Assembly: GCA_943325745.2 (NCBI GenBank)
Contig: CALPQP020000056.1
Span: 1 to 5,695 of the forward strand
Length of the DNA: 5,695 bases
Reading direction: 5' to 3'
DNA from: Gulosibacter massiliensis
GTDB taxonomy: Bacteria > Actinomycetota > Actinomycetes > Actinomycetales > Microbacteriaceae
The first letter of the stretch is position 1, and each line of letters begins with the position of its first letter. The notes below the pieces were generated by a model. The model did not search any database, was not told the DNA's origin, and saw nothing but the letters and a program-made list of their open reading frames with translations. Both the position numbers and the translations under genes were made by a program. Shown piece after piece: positions 1 to 5,174 of the stretch.

Positions 1-267
1 AAGGATGACGGCTTTGCCCAACGCGACTGCAGGATACGACGAAGCGTGTTGCGCAATATTGACGGTCGCGCGCGGGGGAGTGGCAGAGAACGAGGCAAGT
101 GATGTCGCGGTAAAACCGGCGGGTGTTCCATCGTCCATTTGTCCCGTGATCACCGCAACGCCAGCGGGATGCAGAGAAAATGCTGCGAGGAAAGCCTCCT
201 GTGGCGTCACGATGGTCACAATCCTCTCAATGGCGTTCTCGTCCCCATTATTCCCGAACGGTAACAT
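1..267 (-). CDS. Flavin reductase family protein (FMN-binding split barrel), N-terminal part, runs off the left edge
   Basis: Translating the minus strand gives an open frame of 89 codons with no stop before the window edge. It reads as the start of the flavin reductase-like domain (the HpaC/DIM6-NTAB type): [12 protein letters not shown] at residues 30-41, then [15 protein letters not shown] at 51-65, then [14 protein letters not shown] at 68-81. The T-A-T-S-L-x-S-x-S-x-x-P-P stretch is the typical FMN-contacting segment of the family. Such proteins reduce FMN or FAD with NAD(P)H in the cytosol, often supplying a partner monooxygenase; the substrate and partner cannot be read here, and the C-terminal half is missing. 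The start is uncertain. ATG at 267 is the longest choice but has no Shine-Dalgarno sequence. GTG at 219 and GTG at 210 lie just downstream of GAGAGG (228-223); the 210 start would begin [11 protein letters not shown], which suits the family better. It diverges from nrdR. Family is confident, start is not. Confidence 0.85.
   Translation of the reverse strand, partial: MLPFGNNGDENAIERIVTIVTPQEAFLAAFSLHPAGVAVITGQMDDGTPAGFTATSLASFSATPPRATVNIAQHASSYPAVALGKAVIL
262..267 (+). promoter_or_regulatory. Possible -10 element for nrdR-pyrD
   Basis: TAACAT fits the TANNNT pattern of actinobacterial -10 elements and would place transcription start near 273, leaving a leader of about 40 bases that includes the nrdR ribosome binding site. 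No convincing -35 is present at the expected distance, where the sequence is TCGTCC. The site overlaps the ATG of the longest version of the divergent flavin reductase gene. This is a weak call based on one hexamer. Confidence 0.25.
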
Positions 268-302
268 GGAAAAACACGGCAACGCAGTTTTCGCCCGACG
301 GG

Positions 303-309
303 AAAGGTG
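303..309 (+). promoter_or_regulatory. Ribosome binding site of nrdR
   Basis: AAAGGTG lies 5 bases before the ATG at 315. It fixes the nrdR start and excludes the longer in-frame opening at 180, whose extra 45 residues do not resemble the NrdR family. Confidence 0.7.
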
Positions 310-314
310 ACATC

Positions 315-782
315 ATGTTTTGCCCGTTTTGTCGCTTCACCGATACCCGTGTGATCGACTCACGCACCTCCGAAGACGGACTGTCTGTTCGTCGTCGGCG
401 AGAATGCCCGGACTGCGGGGGCCGCTGGTCGACGCTCGAAACCGCGAGCCTGTCGGTCGTCAAACGCAACGGCGTGATTGAAGCATTTTCCCGCGAGAAG
501 ATTGTGGCGGGTGTCCGCAAAGCCTGTCAGGGCCGACCCGTATCGGACGCGGATTTGGCCGGACTTGCCCAGCGCGTCGAAGAAAGTATTCGCGCGACCG
601 GTGTTTCACAAATCGATGCGAACGAGGTCGGCCTTTCGATTTTGCCGGAGCTTCGCACCATCGACCTTGTCGCGTACTTGCGGTTTGCGAGCGTGTACCA
701 AGCGTTTGATTCCCTCAACGACTTCGAATCGGCCATCGGCGTCTTGAGAGCGGAAGAGGAATCAAAGGGCGATCCTGCGTGA
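315..782 (+). CDS. nrdR: Transcriptional repressor NrdR (ribonucleotide reductase regulator)
   Basis: A 155-residue protein, the usual NrdR length. NrdR binds NrdR boxes upstream of ribonucleotide reductase genes and represses them according to its ATP/dATP state. The N-terminal zinc ribbon is complete: C3-P-F-C6 and C31-P-D-C34, enclosing the family sequence [19 protein letters not shown]. The ATP-cone domain covers about residues 46-136, with [16 protein letters not shown] (48-63), [10 protein letters not shown] (69-78) and [13 protein letters not shown] (119-131), all typical. The start at ATG 315 is supported by a ribosome binding site and because the family begins directly with M-x-C-P-F-C. 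The stop overlaps the pyrD start (GTGA), so the two are almost certainly co-translated. No ribonucleotide reductase gene is nearby, and I could not see a clear NrdR box upstream, so autoregulation is not supported by the sequence. Confidence 0.97.
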   Translation: MFCPFCRFTDTRVIDSRTSEDGLSVRRRRECPDCGGRWSTLETASLSVVKRNGVIEAFSREKIVAGVRKACQGRPVSDADLAGLAQRVEESIRATGVSQIDANEVGLSILPELRTIDLVAYLRFASVYQAFDSLNDFESAIGVLRAEEESKGDPA

Positions 783-1795
783 TCTACCGCGCCCTTTTTC
801 GTCTCGTTTTCGCGCGGATGGACGCAGAAAATGCTCACGAACTCGTGGTGTCACTTTTGATTCGGGGGCAACGTCTTGGGTTCACCCCGCTTCTTCGCCT
901 CTTCACGCGACCCCCTCGCTCGGCGCGGGTTCGCACACTCGGATTGGACTTTGAATCACCGTTCGGTCTTGCTGCTGGTTTCGACAAGAACGCAATCGCG
1001 TATCGAATCCTGTGGGGGTTGGGGTTCGGCCACGTTGAGGTCGGTACCGTCACCGCACATGCGCAAGAGGGAAATCCGCGACCGCGTCTGTTTCGACTTC
1101 GTGCCGATTACGCCTTGATCAACCGAATGGGTTTCAACAACGATGGCGCCGTGACGATCGCGCCAAGGCTTCGTCGTCGCCGAGGACCGATTGTCGGTGT
1201 CAATATCGGAAAGAGTCGACGTGTCGACGTCGACGATGCCCGCGGCGATTATCGTGCCTCAACCAGACTGTTAGCGCCGGTTGCCGATTATCTTGTGGTG
1301 AACGTGTCGTCGCCTAACACGCCCGGCTTGCGGGGGCTTCAAGAGATTGACAAACTCGAGCCCCTCCTGCGTGACGTGAAGCGTGAGGCGGGGGATACTC
1401 CCGTATTGGTGAAGATCGCGCCCGACCTGACGGACAGTGCCGTCGACGCTGTTGCAGACCTCGTTCTTACGATCGGACTCGACGGGATCATCGCGACCAA
1501 CACGACGCTGTCCCGTGATGGACTGTCAACTCCAGTGGCCGAAATCGACGCGATGGGGGCCGGCGGATTGTCGGGTCCGCCTCTCGCCGAACGGTCAACA
1601 CAGATCGTGCGCCGTTTGCGCGCGCGAGTGGGTGGAGACTTGTGCATTATCGCGGTCGGCGGCGTCACGACGGCTTCGGATGTCGCGGATCGACTCGCCG
1701 CTGGCGCAACTCTCGTGCAGGGCTATACGGCGTTCCTGTATGAAGGACCGTTCTGGGCGGCACGGTTGGCCAGGGGATGCACCCGGGGTTTATGA
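779..1795 (+). CDS. pyrD: Dihydroorotate dehydrogenase (quinone), class 2
   Basis: A 338-residue enzyme oxidising dihydroorotate to orotate, the fourth step of pyrimidine synthesis, and passing electrons through FMN to membrane quinone. Class 2 is shown by the N-terminal extension of about 45 residues (membrane and quinone contact) before the barrel. Motifs in order: [12 protein letters not shown] (61-72), [21 protein letters not shown] (87-107), NRMGFNNDG (115-123), VNIGKS (141-146), [14 protein letters not shown] (174-187), VKIAPDL (211-217), ATNTT (239-243), GGLSGPPL (262-269), IIAVGGV (290-296) and [15 protein letters not shown] (310-324). The catalytic base of class 2 enzymes is a serine in N-x-S-S-P-N-T, here S178. 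The start is GTG 779, overlapping the nrdR stop by four bases, so translation is probably coupled; no separate promoter is apparent. The 3' end overlaps the convergent DUF3043 gene by six bases. Length and motifs are intact. Confidence 0.97.
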   Translation: MIYRALFRLVFARMDAENAHELVVSLLIRGQRLGFTPLLRLFTRPPRSARVRTLGLDFESPFGLAAGFDKNAIAYRILWGLGFGHVEVGTVTAHAQEGNPRPRLFRLRADYALINRMGFNNDGAVTIAPRLRRRRGPIVGVNIGKSRRVDVDDARGDYRASTRLLAPVADYLVVNVSSPNTPGLRGLQEIDKLEPLLRDVKREAGDTPVLVKIAPDLTDSAVDAVADLVLTIGLDGIIATNTTLSRDGLSTPVAEIDAMGAGGLSGPPLAERSTQIVRRLRARVGGDLCIIAVGGVTTASDVADRLAAGATLVQGYTAFLYEGPFWAARLARGCTRGL

Positions 1796-2362
1796 CGGGT
1801 GCTGGCCGCGCGTCACTTGCGGCTTCGGAACTCTGAGCGGACGGAACTGGAAAGCGCGAGTCGACGCGTACCAGCGGTGTCCTTTTTCGATGCTCGATGC
1901 GCCGAACTTGTCCGACATTACTCGGACTAGTTTGCTGCTGAAGATCATGGCGTCAATGACGGCGATGACGAAAAAGCCGTACATGGCGATGAGAACGGTG
2001 AGCTGAAGGCTTGCCCCGGAACCATCCGTCGCGCTGTACTGGGGCAGAAAGGTGGCGATGATGACAGCGAACATCAACGGAATCATGAATTCTCCGACGG
2101 TGTATCGCGCGTCGACGAATTCACGGACGAAACGGCGCTGAGCGCCTTTGTCGCGCGCAGGCATGTATCGCTCGTCGCCAGCTTCGTAGCCCTGTCGGGC
2201 GACGAGGCGTTCGCTGGCTCGCTTGCGACGATCCTCCTTCGTCATCTTGGTCTTTGCCCGTGACGCGACGAGGGGGCGCTTATTGGCGGCTTCACGCTCT
2301 TTGCGGCTCGGTGTAGCTCGTCCTTTGCCGGTTGCGGGTGACGTGTCGGCGGAGTCGTTCAC
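1790..2362 (-). CDS. DUF3043 family membrane protein, function unknown
   Basis: A 190-residue protein that I recognise as the actinobacterial DUF3043 family, which has no established function. The first 90 residues are highly charged and probably cytoplasmic, with the family stretch GKGRATPSRKEREAANKRPLV (about 12-32) and RDKGAQRRFVREFVDARYTVGEF (about 70-92). Two hydrophobic segments follow, about 91-108 (EFMIPLMFAVIIATFLPQ) and 119-141, which predict a short hairpin with both ends inside. The tail, about 169-183, is basic (RAFQFRPLRVPKPQV) and also typical. The GTG start at 2362 has GAGAGGAA five bases upstream. Its TAA stop overlaps the end of pyrD on the opposite strand, and it diverges from the dipeptidase gene. 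Family assignment is from memory of conserved motifs. Confidence 0.9.
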   Translation of the reverse strand: MNDSADTSPATGKGRATPSRKEREAANKRPLVASRAKTKMTKEDRRKRASERLVARQGYEAGDERYMPARDKGAQRRFVREFVDARYTVGEFMIPLMFAVIIATFLPQYSATDGSGASLQLTVLIAMYGFFVIAVIDAMIFSSKLVRVMSDKFGASSIEKGHRWYASTRAFQFRPLRVPKPQVTRGQHPS

Positions 2363-2367
2363 GACGG

Positions 2368-2375
2368 TTCCTCTC
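2368..2375 (-). promoter_or_regulatory. Ribosome binding site of the DUF3043 gene
   Basis: On the minus strand GAGAGGAA lies five bases before the GTG at 2362. It supports that non-ATG start. Confidence 0.6.
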
Positions 2376-2387
2376 GATTGGTGCTTC

Positions 2388-2395
2388 TAAGATTA
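2388..2395. promoter_or_regulatory. Overlapping divergent -10 elements between the DUF3043 and dipeptidase genes
   Basis: The eight bases TAAGATTA hold a plus-strand -10 candidate, TAAGAT (2388-2393), and a minus-strand one, TAATCT (2395-2390). Seven bases separate the plus element from the dipeptidase ATG at 2401, so transcription would start at or next to the A of the start codon and give a leaderless message. The minus element would start transcription near 2383, giving a leader of about 20 bases with a good ribosome binding site for the DUF3043 gene. Neither has a clear -35. The pattern is suggestive, not proven. Confidence 0.5.
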
Positions 2396-2400
2396 CCTTT

Positions 2401-3795
2401 ATGACGCATCGCTCTCGTTCTCTTGACGAAATCAACTCACGAATCGACGCGTCCTTCCCCGTCGCGTTAGAGACGTTGAAATCTCTGGTCCGAATTCCCA
2501 GCGTTTCGTGGGACGGATTTCCGGCCGAGGAGGTTCATCGTTCCGCCGAGTTCGTCGCTGAGCGAGTTCGTGCGTTGGAAATCTTTGAGGACGTCCGTGT
2601 CGTGACGGAACCTTTTGCGGACGGGCCCGGATACGGTCAGCCGGCCGTTCTCGCCCGCAGGAACTCTGCGCCCGGCTACCCAACGGTCTTGCTGTACGCC
2701 CATCATGATGTTCAGCCTCCGGGTGACGCGCAGATCTGGGAGAGCGAGCCCTTCGAACCTGTCGAGCGGGACGGACGTCTCTACGGTCGCGGTTCGGCGG
2801 ATGACAAGGCCGGTGTCGTCGTTCACCTGACAGCGCTCGAGACCATCGCCAACATTCTCGGTGACGACCTGAAAATTGGACTTGCACTGTTCATTGAGGG
2901 GGAGGAAGAATTCGGCTCTCGATCTTTCACGTCGATTCTTGATCGGCACGCCGCGATTCTGAACAGCGACATCATCGTGGTCGCCGACTCTGACAACCGT
3001 TCGGTGGACATTCCGTCCCTCACCGTCAGTCTGCGCGGGAATGTGGCCTTCTCGCTCACCGTGTCCACGCTGGAGCACGCATCGCATTCGGGGATGCTCG
3101 GAGGAGCCGTTCCCGATGCGATGATGGCCGCGACCACGCTGTTGGCCAGGTTGTACAACGAGGACGGTTCCGTGGCGATTGCGGGCCTGCACACACACAA
3201 CGCGTCCGTGCCCGACTTCACTCGAGACGAGCTGGTTCACGACTCGGGATTGAAGGACGGCGTCAGTGACATCGGAACGGGTCCGATTCTGTCTCGGTTG
3301 TGGTTTCAGCCAGCGATTTCCATCACGGGTATCGATGCGCCAACGGTTCAGAACGCATCCAACACGCTGATTCCGTCGGTAACCGTGAAGATCTCGGTTC
3401 GCATCGCTCCGGGGCAGACGTCATCCGATGCTTTTACGCACATCGAGAAGCACCTTCGTATGACCGTTCCGTGGGGCGCCCACCTCGAATTCAGTCACAT
3501 CGATTTGGGCGATTCGTTTCTCGTGGATTCGTCGGGAAGCGCGGCGACACTCGAACTCGAGGCGCTCCGCGACGCCTGGGCAGGTGCTGACCCGGTCAAG
3601 GTGGGCGTCGGGGGTTCCATCCCGTTCGTCGCCGATCTGGTCGAGCGGTTCCCCGACGCACAGATTCTCATAACGGGGGTCGAGGACCCGTTATCTCGGG
3701 CGCACAGCCCCAACGAATCTCTGTCCCTCACGGTGTTCCGCCGAGCCATCGTCGCGGAAACTTTGTTCCTGTTGCGCCTGAATGATCGCGATTGA
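2401..3795 (+). CDS. M20 family metallopeptidase, dipeptidase (carnosinase/CNDP-like)
   Basis: A 464-residue cytosolic peptidase of the M20 family, expected to hydrolyse dipeptides with a two-metal centre. All active-site elements are visible: H101 and D103 in YAHHDVQP (99-106), bridging D134 in GRGSADDKAG (129-138), catalytic E169 and metal ligand E170 in EGEEEFGS (166-173), metal ligand D198 in ADSDN (195-199), and metal ligand H435 in RAHSPNES (433-440). The lid/dimerisation domain lies at about 205-375, with H229 in HSGMLGG; GGSIP at 404-408 contacts substrate in relatives. The length is normal. ATG 2401 is chosen because the next in-frame start upstream (2332) would add 23 residues unlike the family and read across the divergent promoter and into the DUF3043 gene. 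There is no Shine-Dalgarno before 2401, but a -10-like TAAGAT ends seven bases upstream, so a leaderless transcript is likely. Exact substrate is not inferable. Confidence 0.95.
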   Translation: MTHRSRSLDEINSRIDASFPVALETLKSLVRIPSVSWDGFPAEEVHRSAEFVAERVRALEIFEDVRVVTEPFADGPGYGQPAVLARRNSAPGYPTVLLYAHHDVQPPGDAQIWESEPFEPVERDGRLYGRGSADDKAGVVVHLTALETIANILGDDLKIGLALFIEGEEEFGSRSFTSILDRHAAILNSDIIVVADSDNRSVDIPSLTVSLRGNVAFSLTVSTLEHASHSGMLGGAVPDAMMAATTLLARLYNEDGSVAIAGLHTHNASVPDFTRDELVHDSGLKDGVSDIGTGPILSRLWFQPAISITGIDAPTVQNASNTLIPSVTVKISVRIAPGQTSSDAFTHIEKHLRMTVPWGAHLEFSHIDLGDSFLVDSSGSAATLELEALRDAWAGADPVKVGVGGSIPFVADLVERFPDAQILITGVEDPLSRAHSPNESLSLTVFRRAIVAETLFLLRLNDRD

Positions 3796-3801
3796 CTCGC
3801 G

Positions 3802-3814
3802 AAGGAGGTAAAAT
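3802..3814 (+). promoter_or_regulatory. Ribosome binding site and possible leaderless promoter before erpA
   Basis: AAGGAGGT (3802-3809) is a near-perfect Shine-Dalgarno, but it ends 11 bases before ATG 3821, longer than the usual 5-9. Overlapping it, TAAAAT (3809-3814) resembles a -10 element six bases upstream of the ATG, the position expected for a leaderless transcript. TTGACT at 3792-3797 resembles a -35 but is only 11 bases away, so it does not pair with this -10. The gene could therefore be read from the dipeptidase message through the Shine-Dalgarno, from its own leaderless message, or both. Confidence 0.45.
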
Positions 3815-3820
3815 CGAGTC

Positions 3821-4183
3821 ATGACCGAAATGACTGGAAACACCGTGACCGAAAAATCCCACGGCGTCGTGCTCACTCCGACCGCCGCCGTCAAAGCGAA
3901 AGCGTTGATGGAACGCGAACAGCGCGATGATTTGCGCCTCCGCCTCGTCGTCAAAGCCGGTGGCTGCAGCGGATTCAAGTACGACATGTTCTTCGACGAG
4001 CGCGACAACGACGGCGATGCGATCGTTGCATTTGATGGCGTCGAGGTTGTGGTTGACAAAAAGAGTGCACCGTATCTTGACGGCGCGTCGATTGACTACG
4101 AAGACACGCTCCACTCATCGGGCTTCCAGATCAACAACCCCAACGCGGCCAGCACGTGCGCCTGCGGAGACTCGTTCAACTAA
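3821..4183 (+). CDS. erpA: Iron-sulfur cluster insertion protein, ErpA/HesB/IscA family (A-type carrier)
   Basis: A 120-residue A-type carrier protein, cytosolic, that takes Fe-S clusters from the assembly machinery and delivers them to target enzymes. The three conserved cysteines are present: C49 in KAGGCSGFKYDMFF (45-58), and C113 and C115 in the C-terminal CACGDSF (113-119). Other family features are LRLRLVVKAGG, FDGVEVVVD (71-79) and YLDGASIDYEDTL (85-97). The length is normal. ATG 3821 is favoured by position relative to the upstream signals; ATG 3830 is in frame, would remove three residues, and sits 20 bases from the Shine-Dalgarno. The gene follows the dipeptidase by 25 bases and precedes the cytochrome oxidase genes across a terminator, so its neighbours suggest a role in respiratory enzyme maturation, but that is inference. 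erpA is the usual actinobacterial label; HesB or IscA-like would be equally defensible. Confidence 0.93.
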   Translation: MTEMTGNTVTEKSHGVVLTPTAAVKAKALMEREQRDDLRLRLVVKAGGCSGFKYDMFFDERDNDGDAIVAFDGVEVVVDKKSAPYLDGASIDYEDTLHSSGFQINNPNAASTCACGDSFN

Positions 4184-4201
4184 CTGCGTGTCCGAGTTGC
4201 G

Positions 4202-4236
4202 AAAACCGCCAAAATCGACTGATTTTGGGGGTTTTT
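4202..4236. terminator. Rho-independent terminator after erpA, likely bidirectional in form
   Basis: An 11-base stem, 4206-4216 against 4221-4231, has one G-G mismatch and a GACT loop, followed by five T residues (4232-4236). Four A residues (4202-4205) precede the stem, so the structure also reads as a terminator on the minus strand and the A and T tracts can extend the stem. It lies 18 bases after the erpA stop and separates that unit from ctaC. No minus-strand gene ends here, so only the plus direction is likely to matter. Confidence 0.85.
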
Positions 4237-4272
4237 CGGTTCTAATGCGCCAATCAGCACCGGGGAGTGTCG

Positions 4273-4278
4273 TAGACT
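4273..4278 (+). promoter_or_regulatory. Candidate -10 element of the ctaC-ctaD operon
   Basis: TAGACT (4273-4278) fits the actinobacterial TANNNT -10 pattern, lies just downstream of the terminator, and would start transcription near 4285, about 30 bases before the ctaC start. The -35 region (around 4250-4255, CCAATC) is poor. The context, a gene start directly after a terminator, makes a promoter here necessary even if the exact hexamer is uncertain. Confidence 0.45.
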
Positions 4279-4301
4279 GTAAGAACACAAAGAGTTCCGT
4301 C

Positions 4302-4307
4302 GAGAGG
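4302..4307 (+). promoter_or_regulatory. Ribosome binding site of ctaC
   Basis: GAGAGG lies six bases before GTG 4314 and supports this non-ATG start. The resulting N-terminus is a well-formed lipoprotein signal peptide. Confidence 0.65.
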
Positions 4308-4313
4308 TTCTAG

Positions 4314-5165
4314 GTGCCAAAGATTCGCCGAGTAATCGCAGCGAGTGCAGCAATCGTTGTCGCACTTGTACTCTCGGGTTGCACCGCACAAGAGCTTCGT
4401 GGCTTCCTTCCCTCGGAAGCTGGCGTCACAAACCAAACCTCGCGCATTATCGGATTGTGGTCCACCTCCTGGATCGTGCTGTTGGTTGTGGGCGCAATCA
4501 CATGGGGGCTCATCATCTGGGCGGCGGTGGCTTACCGCCGCCGGAAGACAGACACGGGACTTCCGGCACAACTTCGATACAACACCCCCATTGAAACTTT
4601 CTTCACCATCGTTCCGTTGATCTTGGTCCTCGGGTTTTTTGCCTTCACCGCTCGCGATCAGGCGATCATCGAAGCGGTGAACCCCAACCCCGATGTCAAA
4701 ATTGAGGTTTTTGGAAAGCGATGGGCGTGGGACTTCAACTACCTTTCGGAGGACGTGCATTTCTCGGGCGTCCAGGCGAGAGAAAAACCGGACAACACCG
4801 TCGACATCAACTCGTTGCCGATTTTATATTTGCCTGCTGGCAAGTCCGTTGAAATCAGCATCGAGTCGCGCGATGTCAACCATTCGTTCTGGATCCTTGA
4901 TTTCTTGTACAAGAAGGACATGATTCCCGGAAAGACCAACCACTGGTATGTGACTCCGGAAAAAGAGGGAACCTACCGCGGAAAGTGTGCGGAACTCTGT
5001 GGCGAGTACCACTCACTCATGTTGTTCACGGTCAAAGTCGTTTCACCGGCGGAGTACGACGCACAAATGCAGAAACTTCGCGATCAGGGCATGACCGGCC
5101 GACTCGGCCCCGAGTACAACGCGAACAACAACCTTCCCGGCACCGATGGAAACACAGACAGCTAA
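4314..5165 (+). CDS. ctaC: Cytochrome c oxidase subunit II (aa3-type)
   Basis: A 283-residue membrane subunit that receives electrons at its CuA centre and passes them to subunit I. It begins with a lipoprotein-type signal (basic MPKIRR, a hydrophobic stretch, then LSGC with C23 as the probable lipidated cysteine). Two transmembrane segments follow at about 52-74 and 95-113, then a cupredoxin domain outside the membrane. CuA ligands are complete: H190 in DVNHSFW (187-193), and C225, E227, C229 and H233 in the CAELCGEYHSLM stretch, with M236. The aromatic electron-entry patch is GKRWAWDFNY (134-143). There is no C-terminal haem c motif (CxxCH); instead the protein ends in a short polar, asparagine-rich tail (about 266-283), so electrons must come from a separate cytochrome c or the bc1 complex. 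The start GTG 4314 has a good ribosome binding site. ctaD follows after nine bases. Confidence 0.97.
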   Translation: MPKIRRVIAASAAIVVALVLSGCTAQELRGFLPSEAGVTNQTSRIIGLWSTSWIVLLVVGAITWGLIIWAAVAYRRRKTDTGLPAQLRYNTPIETFFTIVPLILVLGFFAFTARDQAIIEAVNPNPDVKIEVFGKRWAWDFNYLSEDVHFSGVQAREKPDNTVDINSLPILYLPAGKSVEISIESRDVNHSFWILDFLYKKDMIPGKTNHWYVTPEKEGTYRGKCAELCGEYHSLMLFTVKVVSPAEYDAQMQKLRDQGMTGRLGPEYNANNNLPGTDGNTDS

Positions 5166-5174
5166 GGCACAGTC

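Noticed and set aside
5..310. Plus-strand open frame of 101 codons at the left edge
   Set aside because: It is antisense to the flavin reductase gene, whose minus-strand translation carries clear family motifs; the plus-strand protein resembles nothing and runs into the nrdR ribosome binding site.
180..314. N-terminal extension of NrdR from ATG 180
   Set aside because: The extra 45 residues do not fit the family, which begins M-x-C-P-F-C; ATG 315 has its own ribosome binding site.
2332..2400. Upstream ATG start for the dipeptidase
   Set aside because: It would read through the divergent promoter and into the DUF3043 gene and add an arginine-rich stretch unlike the family N-terminus.
2467..3240. 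Minus-strand open frame of 257 codons within the dipeptidase gene
   Set aside because: It lies entirely opposite the dipeptidase, whose active-site motifs are all intact. Its protein has no recognisable domain, and such long antisense frames are common in GC-rich coding sequence.
3792..3814. Classical -35/-10 promoter (TTGACT with TAAAAT) before erpA
   Set aside because: The hexamers are only 11 bases apart, too close for a sigma-70-type promoter; only the -10 is retained as a leaderless candidate.
3728..4114. Minus-strand open frame across the erpA start
   Set aside because: It is a shadow of the dipeptidase end and of erpA; no start signal or family resemblance was seen.
4254..4760. Cysteine- and histidine-containing minus-strand frame opposite ctaC
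   Set aside because: It is antisense to a complete ctaC with all CuA ligands; the scattered Cys and His residues form no recognisable zinc-finger pattern.
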